DNA from: Rickettsia typhi
GTDB taxonomy: Bacteria; Pseudomonadota; Alphaproteobacteria; Rickettsiales; UBA1997
DNA: 5,058 nt
Direction of reading: 5' to 3'
NCBI GenBank assembly: GCA_945874115.1
Contig: CAMCFD010000095.1
Span: 1 to 5,058, forward strand
The translations under genes and the position numbers were made by a program. The notes beneath the pieces are model-generated. The model worked only from the letters and a program-made list of their open reading frames with translations, did no database searches and had not been told where the DNA came from. Each line of letters starts with the position of its first letter. Position 1 is the first letter of the stretch. Shown piece by piece: positions 1-5,058 of this stretch.

Positions 1-2324
1 TCATCAATTCTCGTGAAAAAACTATAATTTCCAACTTTTACAAGATGTTGCGAGATTATTTTATTGCCATTTTTATCAATTTGCGCAAAATATTTTCCGT
101 CAAGTTTCAAATTTAAATTATCTTCAACTTTGATCGAAATATTTGGAGAGGTTCCGGCCGCAATCAACAGCGACTTGCATTCAAAGACTTCATCACTCTT
201 ACATTTTAGCGCTTTAATATGTCCAAATTCGTCTAGAATTGCCTCACTGGGCTCATTATTTTGAATAAATTCAATTCCTTGTTCGAAAGCTTTTATCAGC
301 TCTTCGTGATTCAATTTGTAAGCGGGAGAATCTTGAATTTTTTTGCGATATAAAATTTTCGCATGATATTTTTTGATAAACTCAAACTTGCCATAAAGTC
401 TTAATTCACTTTGGTGCGCAAGGAATTCACGCGCAATATTTTTCTCTTCTTCGCTGAAATTTTCCCAAATTTTTTCTTCGCCAAAATTATTTTTCAACAC
501 TTCAAATTTATGCGCAAATTTCTTGATTTGTGCGATATAATATTCTTGCGCTTCGCATGCCGTGTCAACAGCCGTAAGGCCCGCGCCAATTACGATAATT
601 GGCAATCTTAATTGTAAATTCGTAAATAATTCTTCTTTAAATGCTCCATTTAATTGCAGCGCCATCAAAAAATCAGAAGATGAACGGATGCCTTTCGCGA
701 AATTATTTTTAAAGTCAATTATATTAGGACGACCCGCGCCAATGCAAAGCGCAATGTGGTCAAAACCATATTCATTAAAAGCAGATTCATCGGTGATTGA
801 CGACCCAAAACGGATTCCGCCAAACATGCGAAAATTTTCTCGCCGCTCAATTAACAAACGAATTATTGTCAGAAAATTTTTATCCCACCTAGACGTAATT
901 CCATATTCTGCAACACCACCAAAGCCTTGAATTAAGCGGCTTGAAAGCGGCTCGTTAATTTCATCGAGAAATTTTATCGGCTTAAAATTATGACGATTAT
1001 AGTCAGCATCGACACCAGAAATATCGGGGTTTAGCGGCTCAATTTTCAAGCCGTCAATTGCGACAACGTTATGACCTTCGTTCAACAAATAATGTGCCAG
1101 AGTATATCCGGCGGGCCCAAGACCCGCAATCAAAACCTTCTTGCCAGAATTTTCTTTCACCAAATTCTCACCAAATTTTAGCGGATTCCAGCGCGTCAAC
1201 AAGCCATAAATTTCAAAGCCCCAAGGCAAACTCAAAACATCTTTTAGCGTCTTCGTTTCAATTTGCGGAATGTTTACGGGATCTTGTTTTTGAAAAATGC
1301 ACGACTTCATACAATCGTTACAAATTCTGTGCCCGGTGCCCGCCATTAGCGGATTATCAACGGCCGCAACCGCCATCGACGCGATCGAAAAACCCTCACT
1401 CTTCAACAAATTCATCTCAGAAATTTTCTGATCCAAAGGACATCCTTCAAGCACAATTCCGAGAGGGTTTTTTTTGAATTGAAGCTGCGTAGCCTTTGAA
1501 TCTGGCGCTCTCGCCTCATCAAAATTAGCCGCAGAGTTTTTTTCTACCAAACCAGTTTTGCAAGAATCTTTTTCTTGCTTGTGGCAAAAAATGCAATAAT
1601 TAGCCTCGGCAAGCGCCTTGTTGAGGCCGAATCCCTCGTCTGTCAGATTAAATCCATCGCGATTTTTATAATGTTTGCCAACGCAAGAATCGCCACTAAA
1701 ATCGACAAATTTCGCGAGCAAATTATCGTAATCAATTTTTGCCGGCAAATTAAAAAGAGCGCCGTCTTGATGAAGTCGCCTTCCCTCTTTAGAATAAAGA
1801 GCCCAAGCGCTGTAAAGAGTTAAAATTTCGAGCGTATTTTTTTCTTCCTCACTTATTTCACGCTCAAGAAGTGAATGAATTTTTTGCGCAATTTTTGATT
1901 CTAAAACAGAAATATCGTTTGAATAACCAGAAATATTTAAATCGTCAAGAACCCTTTCCGGATCTATATCAAAAGGCGCTTCTTGAAATTTTTTCGCCAC
2001 AATTCTTTGCACAAATTCGCGCTTCACATAATAAATTTTCTCTAAATCTTTATGTTGTTTTTTTAGCGCAGAATTTTCTTTTTCAATATCAAAAAGATAA
2101 ACTATAAAATCTTCCAAAACCTTTGCCGAGTCAATCAAAACTTCGTCTCTTTGCTTTTTTGGAAGTGAAGACAATGAATTTAATTCGCAAAATTTTTGAT
2201 ATAAATTAACATCTTTCTTGACGAAAAATTTGTGAAACAAAGCATCAATTTTCTTCAATCCTTCAAAATTATAAAGGTCGTAGAAATCAAGCTTTAACGC
2301 TGAATTTAAAGGATTTTCAGTCAT
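1..2324 (-). CDS. Large GltD-related FAD/iron-sulfur NAD(P)H oxidoreductase, C-terminus cut by window edge
   Basis: The minus-strand frame is open from ATG (2324) to base 1: 774 complete codons, no stop. An in-frame TAG just upstream and the lack of an earlier start fix this ATG; no Shine-Dalgarno is visible. Residues 1-240 are Lys/Glu-rich, look helical and were not recognised. C244, C247 and C255 form a first Cys group. C295 (GCPLD) and C335/C338/C342 match the N-terminal Fe-S region of the glutamate synthase small subunit (GltD). GLGPAG (401-406) is the FAD-binding dinucleotide fold, GAGLTA (580-585) the NAD(P)H fold, and GTSPN (724-728) the late FAD motif. Family knowledge suggests electron transfer from NAD(P)H through FAD and 4Fe-4S clusters, probably cytoplasmic; the acceptor is unknown. 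From memory, alphaproteobacterial relatives exceed 1000 residues and add a C-terminal ferredoxin-reductase-like part, which would lie outside the window. It follows cysS by 16 bases, so co-transcription is likely. True GltD is unlikely because of the long N-terminus. Confidence 0.85.
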   Translation of the reverse strand, partial: MTENPLNSALKLDFYDLYNFEGLKKIDALFHKFFVKKDVNLYQKFCELNSLSSLPKKQRDEVLIDSAKVLEDFIVYLFDIEKENSALKKQHKDLEKIYYVKREFVQRIVAKKFQEAPFDIDPERVLDDLNISGYSNDISVLESKIAQKIHSLLEREISEEEKNTLEILTLYSAWALYSKEGRRLHQDGALFNLPAKIDYDNLLAKFVDFSGDSCVGKHYKNRDGFNLTDEGFGLNKALAEANYCIFCHKQEKDSCKTGLVEKNSAANFDEARAPDSKATQLQFKKNPLGIVLEGCPLDQKISEMNLLKSEGFSIASMAVAAVDNPLMAGTGHRICNDCMKSCIFQKQDPVNIPQIETKTLKDVLSLPWGFEIYGLLTRWNPLKFGENLVKENSGKKVLIAGLGPAGYTLAHYLLNEGHNVVAIDGLKIEPLNPDISGVDADYNRHNFKPIKFLDEINEPLSSRLIQGFGGVAEYGITSRWDKNFLTIIRLLIERRENFRMFGGIRFGSSITDESAFNEYGFDHIALCIGAGRPNIIDFKNNFAKGIRSSSDFLMALQLNGAFKEELFTNLQLRLPIIVIGAGLTAVDTACEAQEYYIAQIKKFAHKFEVLKNNFGEEKIWENFSEEEKNIAREFLAHQSELRLYGKFEFIKKYHAKILYRKKIQDSPAYKLNHEELIKAFEQGIEFIQNNEPSEAILDEFGHIKALKCKSDEVFECKSLLIAAGTSPNISIKVEDNLNLKLDGKYFAQIDKNGNKIISQHLVKVGNYSFFTRID

Positions 2325-2340
2325 TTTGTTAATTTGAGAT

Positions 2341-3732
2341 TTAGGCTATTCTCCACAAAACTTCTGAGCCGGTTTTGTCTTCCAAAATTATACCTTTGGC
2401 CAATAATTCATCGCGAATTTCATCAGCTAATTTCCAATTTTTTTCTTGCTTGGCAATTTTGCGAAGTTCGATTTTTTCAAGAATATATTTTTCATCAACT
2501 TCTAAATTTCCACTTTGTTTCGCAAAATATTTAACATCGATCAGGCCAATAAAATCAAGAATCGCGATAAAATCTAATTTTGTTTTCTTATCAGAATTTT
2601 TAACCATTTCAGATTTTTCATGCAAAAAAGCAAAAACTTTCGCGACGTTTAAATCATCGGCTAAAAATTCGCAAATTTTTGTGAAAAACTCAGAATTATC
2701 GAACTTTTTCGGTTTATTTTGCAAATATTCTTGCAATAATTTATCATCGAAAACGCCATAAAATTTTGCGATTGATTTTTTTGCGTCTTCAAGCGATTTT
2801 TCGTTATAATCAAGCGGTTTTCGATAATGCGTCACAAGCAATAAATATCTGATCGCAACGCCATTTTCGCCGCGATTTAATAAATCGTGAACCGTAATAA
2901 AATTTTTGAGTGATTTGCTCATTTTTTCTCCATTCACGGTCAAAAAACCGTTATGAATCCAATATTTCGCATAATGCGATTTGGCGTTGGCGCACTTGCT
3001 TTGCGCGATTTCATTTTCGTGATGTGGAAATTGCAAATCTGCGCCGCCACCGTGAATGTCAAAGTCTGCTCCCAAATATTTCGAGCTCATCGCACTGCAT
3101 TCAATATGCCAACCCGGCCTGCCATTGCCCCAAGGGCTTGCAAACACGCTTGATTCATCATCACCTTGGTTTGCCGGCTTCCACAAAACGAAATCGAGCG
3201 GATCTTTCTTATATCCCCCAATTTCAACGCGCGAACCGGCAATCATCTCGTCAAGATTGCGCCCAGAAAGGCTTCCGTATGAATCATAAGACTTTACGTC
3301 AAACAAAACATGGCCTTCACTCACATAAGCATTTTTATTTTCTATCAATTTTTCAATCATCGCAATCATTTCAGGAATATGTTGCGTTGCTTTTGGCTCT
3401 AGCGTCGGACGCAAAACATTAAGCGCATCTAAATCGCCGTGGAAAAACTCAATAATTTCACCAGTAAGCGTCTGAATGCTTATTTTGCGAGCCAAAGCAG
3501 CCGCATTAATCTTGTCGTCAACATCAGTAATATTTCTCACATAAATCACTTTCTCAAACATCTCACAAAAAAAGCGATAAAACATATCATAAACAAGCGC
3601 GCTTCTAGCATTTCCTAGGTGTGGTCGATCATAAACAGTCGGGCCACAAACATACATTTTAAGCTGATTTGGCACAATCGTTACCAAATTTTCTTCCTTT
3701 TTTGAAATTGTATTAAAAATTTTAATAGCCAT
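2341..3732 (-). CDS. cysS: Cysteine--tRNA ligase (cysteinyl-tRNA synthetase), complete
   Basis: This class I aminoacyl-tRNA synthetase joins cysteine to tRNA-Cys using ATP, in the cytoplasm. The protein has 463 residues, close to the 461 of E. coli CysS. The catalytic Rossmann fold carries the HIGH-type motif as HLGN (38-41) and KMSKS at 270-274. The zinc site that selects cysteine is complete: C29 (in CGPTVYD), C212 (in HIECSAM), H237 and E241 (in the HHENE run); the spacing matches the E. coli ligands C28, C209, H234 and E238. The C-terminal part (from about 320) is the Lys-rich helical anticodon-binding region, ending with a conserved-looking helix around LADEIRDELLAKGI. The ATG start gives the typical short lead into the CGPTVYD motif. 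No Shine-Dalgarno is seen before it, only an A-rich stretch. The stop is TAA. It is divergent from rpe and probably heads an operon with the downstream flavoprotein gene. Nothing suggests inactivation. Confidence 0.98.
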   Translation of the reverse strand: MAIKIFNTISKKEENLVTIVPNQLKMYVCGPTVYDRPHLGNARSALVYDMFYRFFCEMFEKVIYVRNITDVDDKINAAALARKISIQTLTGEIIEFFHGDLDALNVLRPTLEPKATQHIPEMIAMIEKLIENKNAYVSEGHVLFDVKSYDSYGSLSGRNLDEMIAGSRVEIGGYKKDPLDFVLWKPANQGDDESSVFASPWGNGRPGWHIECSAMSSKYLGADFDIHGGGADLQFPHHENEIAQSKCANAKSHYAKYWIHNGFLTVNGEKMSKSLKNFITVHDLLNRGENGVAIRYLLLVTHYRKPLDYNEKSLEDAKKSIAKFYGVFDDKLLQEYLQNKPKKFDNSEFFTKICEFLADDLNVAKVFAFLHEKSEMVKNSDKKTKLDFIAILDFIGLIDVKYFAKQSGNLEVDEKYILEKIELRKIAKQEKNWKLADEIRDELLAKGIILEDKTGSEVLWRIA

Positions 3733-3814
3733 TATTTTTTTAATGTTTTATAATAACAAAAATATCAATTTTGCACAGGAAGCCGCGTGAATCCTATGCG
3801 CACAAAATTAAATT
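3733..3814. promoter_or_regulatory. Divergent cysS/rpe intergenic region
   Basis: These 82 bases must hold, or lie beside, the promoters for cysS (minus) and rpe (plus). A perfect TATAAT stands on the plus strand at 3749-3754, but no good -35 lies 16-18 bases upstream of it. On the minus strand TTGATA (3768-3763) could be a -35 for cysS, but only a weak -10 (CATTAA, 3745-3740) follows at 17 bases. TTGCAC (3771-3776) and TATGCG (3795-3800), 18 apart, would give rpe a leader of only a few bases. None is convincing. The cysS-side half is almost pure A/T, while 3773-3803 is notably richer in G/C. The region as a promoter zone is inferred from gene orientation. Confidence 0.45.
3768..3808. repeat. 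Imperfect inverted repeat (possible hairpin) upstream of rpe
   Basis: CACAGGA (3774-3780) faces TCCTATG (3792-3798) across an 11-base loop (3781-3791). There is one C/A mismatch on the plus strand; on the minus strand this becomes a G-T (G-U in RNA) wobble. Outside it, ATTTTG (3768-3773) pairs with CAAAAT (3803-3808), leaving CGCA (3799-3802) as a bulge. It could fold in either leader RNA or be a protein-binding site. On the plus strand it would hide the AGGA that precedes the possible mini-ORF at 3787. No T-run follows, so it is not a typical terminator. Confidence 0.4.
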
Positions 3815-3825
3815 ATGCAAATTAA
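3787..3825 (+). CDS. Possible 12-codon leader mini-ORF overlapping the start of rpe
   Basis: GTG at 3787 opens a frame reading MNPMRTKLNYAN and ending at TAA 3823-3825, inside the first codons of rpe but in another frame (the starts are 28 bases apart). AGGAAG (3777-3782) sits before it, with the AGGA core six bases from GTG, the best Shine-Dalgarno spacing in this intergenic region. The rpe ATG itself has none. If translated, ribosomes ending at 3825 would be near the rpe ATG and could restart there, so translational coupling is conceivable. A frame this short arises easily by chance, and no similarity to known leader peptides was recognised. It is listed as a hypothesis. Confidence 0.15.
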   Translation: MNPMRTKLNYAN

Positions 3826-4465
3826 AATCGCTCCGTCAATTTTATCAGCGAATTTCGCCATTTTAGGCGAAGAATTACAAAAAATCACACAAAGTGGCGC
3901 TGATTATATCCACATAGACGTTATGGATGGCGCTTTCGTACCTAATATTACCATAGGAAACGAAGTTGTAAAGTCAATTCGTGCATATTCAAACTTGACT
4001 TTTGACACGCATTTAATGATAAACAACCCCGATAATCACGTTAAAGCCTTTGCTGACGCGGGTTCTGACATTATAACAATTCACGCCGAAGCCTCAACTC
4101 ACCTTGACCGCAGCCTTAGTTTAATTAAGTCTTTTGGCGTCAAAGCCGGTGTTTCACTGGTTCCGTCAACCAATGAAGATGTTCTTGATTATGTGATGGA
4201 TAAAGTTGATTTAATCCTCGTAATGACCGTTAATCCTGGTTTTGGCGGACAAAAATTCATCGAATCACAACTTGAGAAAATCGCCAAAATTCGCCAAAAA
4301 ATCACGAAATCTGGCCGCAAAATCGATCTTCAAGTTGATGGCGGAATTAATGCTGAAACCGCCAAGAAAGCCATTTTAGCTGGTGCCGACGTCTTGGTTT
4401 CAGGCTCATATATTTTTGGATCGGGCGATTATAGAAAAGCAATTGAGAATTTGCGCGGGTTTTAA
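3815..4465 (+). CDS. rpe: Ribulose-phosphate 3-epimerase, complete
   Basis: This enzyme interconverts D-ribulose 5-phosphate and D-xylulose 5-phosphate in the non-oxidative pentose phosphate pathway, in the cytoplasm. The 216 residues match the normal size of this TIM-barrel family. Family motifs appear in order: APSILSANFA (6-15), HIDVMDGAFVPN (33-44), THLMI (65-69), VNPGFGGQ (139-146), QVDGGIN (173-179) and GADVLVSGSYIF (190-201). The metal ligands expected from the family are all present: H33, D35, H66 and D175, with D35 and D175 as the acid/base pair. The ATG at 3815 is right because family members begin within a few residues of the KIAPSILSA motif. No Shine-Dalgarno stands directly before this ATG. 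The gene is divergent from cysS and convergent with tyrS, so in this window it appears monocistronic. The stop is TAA at 4463-4465. Confidence 0.98.
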   Translation: MQIKIAPSILSANFAILGEELQKITQSGADYIHIDVMDGAFVPNITIGNEVVKSIRAYSNLTFDTHLMINNPDNHVKAFADAGSDIITIHAEASTHLDRSLSLIKSFGVKAGVSLVPSTNEDVLDYVMDKVDLILVMTVNPGFGGQKFIESQLEKIAKIRQKITKSGRKIDLQVDGGINAETAKKAILAGADVLVSGSYIFGSGDYRKAIENLRGF

Positions 4466-4505
4466 GATTCCTGCTCTGTTTAAAATTGGGGTTTGACCGC
4501 CATTT

Positions 4506-4616
4506 ATGATTTACGTGATTTTGATATCAAATCCGCAACTCACACAAATATTAAATTGTGAACGCAACGACAATATTTGGACAGAAAATGCTAAACTTGC
4601 AAAAATAATGCAATAA
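4506..4616 (+). CDS. Doubtful 36-codon small ORF
   Basis: An ATG at 4506 opens a 36-codon frame ending in TAA at 4614-4616. The predicted peptide begins MIYVILISNPQLTQ, a short hydrophobic start, and goes on into a mixed polar tail. No Shine-Dalgarno precedes it: the upstream bases are TTTGACCGCCATTT. It was not recognised as any family. It overlaps both the palindrome and the inverted repeat in this region, which argues for a non-coding role of these bases. A chance frame of this length is quite likely in such DNA. Confidence 0.12.
   Translation: MIYVILISNPQLTQILNCERNDNIWTENAKLAKIMQ
4520..4531. repeat. 12-base perfect palindrome TTTGATATCAAA
   Basis: The sequence TTTGATATCAAA equals its own reverse complement. 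It lies 55 bases after the rpe stop. It resembles two FNR-type half sites (TTGAT/ATCAA) but lacks the four-base spacer of an FNR/CRP-family site, so no regulator is assigned. There is no gene start on either side for it to control within the window. Confidence 0.5.
4545..4579. terminator. AT-rich imperfect inverted repeat, weak terminator candidate
   Basis: CAAATATT (4545-4552) and AATATTTG (4572-4579) are exact reverse complements around a 19-base centre. ATTGT (4554-4558) and ACAAT (4570-4574) offer an alternative inner pairing. The position between convergent genes suits a bidirectional terminator. However, the stem has little G/C and no T-run follows on either strand, so it would be a poor intrinsic terminator. 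The assignment rests mainly on location. Confidence 0.2.
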
Positions 4617-4632
4617 ATTTCCCCAGATTTGC

Positions 4633-5058
4633 CTACAAAATATTGACTTTATAAAACTTCTTCTTGCCCACCTGCAAATCAAATTTGCCCGATTCGCGGA
4701 CTAAATAATTGACATCAGACACCGTCTCGCCATCAATTTTGACGCCCTTGCCTTCAATAAGTCTGCGCGCTTCGCCGTTTGATTCACATGCACCAATTTC
4801 TTTGATAATTTCAACTAATTTTTTGCCTTGGCTTAAATCAACCGCCAATGACTTCTCTTCAAACGCATTTGAGTTTTTTGCAACAAAAATCTCGCGTGCT
4901 TTTTGCAAAGCCGCTTTCGCAGCCTCTTCGCCGTGACAAATTTTCGTCGTTTCAAAAGCCAAAATTTCTTTCGCTTGATTAATTTCTTGGCCTTGCAATT
5001 TTTCAAGGCCAGCAATTTCTTCGCGCGATAAATCGGTGAAAAGCTTGATGAACTTTAT
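4633..5058 (-). CDS. tyrS: Tyrosine--tRNA ligase, C-terminal third with S4 domain (5' part outside window)
   Basis: The frame enters from the right edge and runs for 141 residues to TAG (4635-4633). It charges tRNA-Tyr with tyrosine in the cytoplasm. The visible part begins KFIKLFTDLSREEI, followed by LQGQEINQAKEILAFE and CHGEEAAKAA, the signature linker of bacterial TyrRS after the KMSKS loop. An S4 RNA-binding domain follows (about 4818-4714; LVEIIKEIGACES then EARRLIEGKGVKIDGE), which in this family binds tRNA-Tyr. The catalytic Rossmann fold with its HIGH and KMSKS motifs lies upstream, beyond base 5058. A TTG at 4998 is an internal leucine codon and not a start, because the TyrRS similarity runs through it to the edge. 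The gene converges on rpe. The C-terminus ends normally after the S4 domain, so there is no sign of truncation at this end. Confidence 0.95.
   Translation of the reverse strand: MKFIKLFTDLSREEIAGLEKLQGQEINQAKEILAFETTKICHGEEAAKAALQKAREIFVAKNSNAFEEKSLAVDLSQGKKLVEIIKEIGACESNGEARRLIEGKGVKIDGETVSDVNYLVRESGKFDLQVGKKKFYKVNIL

Larger units (their letters stand above)
4466..4632. other. Convergent rpe/tyrS intergenic region without a clear terminator
   Basis: These 167 bases separate the 3' ends of rpe and tyrS. I looked for a G/C-rich stem followed by a T-run on either strand and found none, although a bidirectional terminator would be expected here. What is present is a 12-base palindrome (4520-4531), an AT-rich imperfect inverted repeat (4545-4579), and a doubtful 36-codon frame (4506-4616), each listed separately. 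Termination may use Rho or a weak AT-rich hairpin; that is inference. Confidence 0.6.

Noticed and set aside
562..930. Plus-strand 122-codon open frame
   Set aside because: Antisense to the FAD/NAD(P)H-binding part of the minus-strand flavoprotein, with no start signal or recognisable motif.
1058..1477. Plus-strand 139-codon open frame opposite the flavoprotein gene
   Set aside because: It is antisense to the Cys-group and FAD-motif region of a continuous recognisable gene; its product is Ser/Pro-rich with no motif, as expected of a shadow frame.
1..2324. Frameshift or pseudogene in the flavoprotein gene
   Set aside because: Codon-by-codon reading from 2324 to the edge shows one intact frame, with the FAD, NAD(P)H and late FAD motifs at consistent positions.
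2910..3422. Plus-strand 170-codon open frame opposite cysS
   Set aside because: It lies wholly antisense to a cysS with all catalytic and zinc-binding residues in place; its translation shows no family motif and is a shadow of the true frame.
3733..3814. T-box or other riboswitch controlling cysS
   Set aside because: The spacer is only 82 bases and has no T-box core sequence or large conserved fold; T-boxes are also not expected in the suggested lineage.
4520..4531. FNR/CRP-type operator
   Set aside because: The half sites TTGAT and ATCAA are present, but the four-base spacer needed by that family is absent and no promoter is nearby.
4633..4998. Treating TTG 4998 as the start of a separate 121-residue S4-domain protein
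   Set aside because: The frame is open to the window edge, and the 20 codons upstream of the TTG continue the TyrRS similarity, so it is an internal Leu codon of tyrS.
1..5058. Mobile element, CRISPR array, tRNA or rRNA gene
   Set aside because: No terminal repeats, transposase motifs, regularly spaced repeats, cloverleaf or rRNA sequence were recognised on either strand.

Overview
The window is clearly AT-rich, densely coding and uses the standard bacterial code. The three stop codons visible are TAA, TAA and TAG, and no in-frame TGA is seen. It holds four protein genes: the 5' two thirds or so of a large FAD/Fe-S oxidoreductase, a complete cysteinyl-tRNA synthetase (cysS), a complete ribulose-phosphate 3-epimerase (rpe), and the 3' third of a tyrosyl-tRNA synthetase (tyrS). 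From memory, the oxidoreductase resembles a large GltD-related flavoprotein found across Alphaproteobacteria, and the TyrS tail also looks alphaproteobacterial. With the low GC this suggests an AT-rich alphaproteobacterium, possibly a reduced or host-associated lineage. That placement is inference; no search was run.

Layout. Positions 3732 to 1 are read on the minus strand as an apparent operon: cysS (3732-2341), then after 16 bases the flavoprotein gene (2324 to beyond base 1). Positions 3733-3814 are an 82-base divergent intergenic region with a GC-richer imperfect inverted repeat and a possible 12-codon mini-ORF that runs into the start of rpe. rpe lies on the plus strand (3815-4465). Positions 4466-4632 are a convergent intergenic region with a short palindrome, an AT-rich imperfect inverted repeat and a doubtful 36-codon ORF. 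From 4633 to the right edge is the end of tyrS on the minus strand.

Function. cysS and tyrS charge tRNA for translation and rpe serves the pentose phosphate pathway; all three are housekeeping genes. The flavoprotein is the least understood gene. It has a GltD-type core (two Cys groups, FAD and NAD(P)H dinucleotide folds) preceded by about 240 residues I cannot assign, with an extra Cys group at the junction and a helical insert of about 60 residues near the NAD(P)H site. No rRNA, tRNA, CRISPR array, insertion sequence or phage gene was seen. I found no strong evidence of a novel multigene system. The points most worth checking are the architecture of the flavoprotein and the mini-ORF/hairpin in front of rpe.
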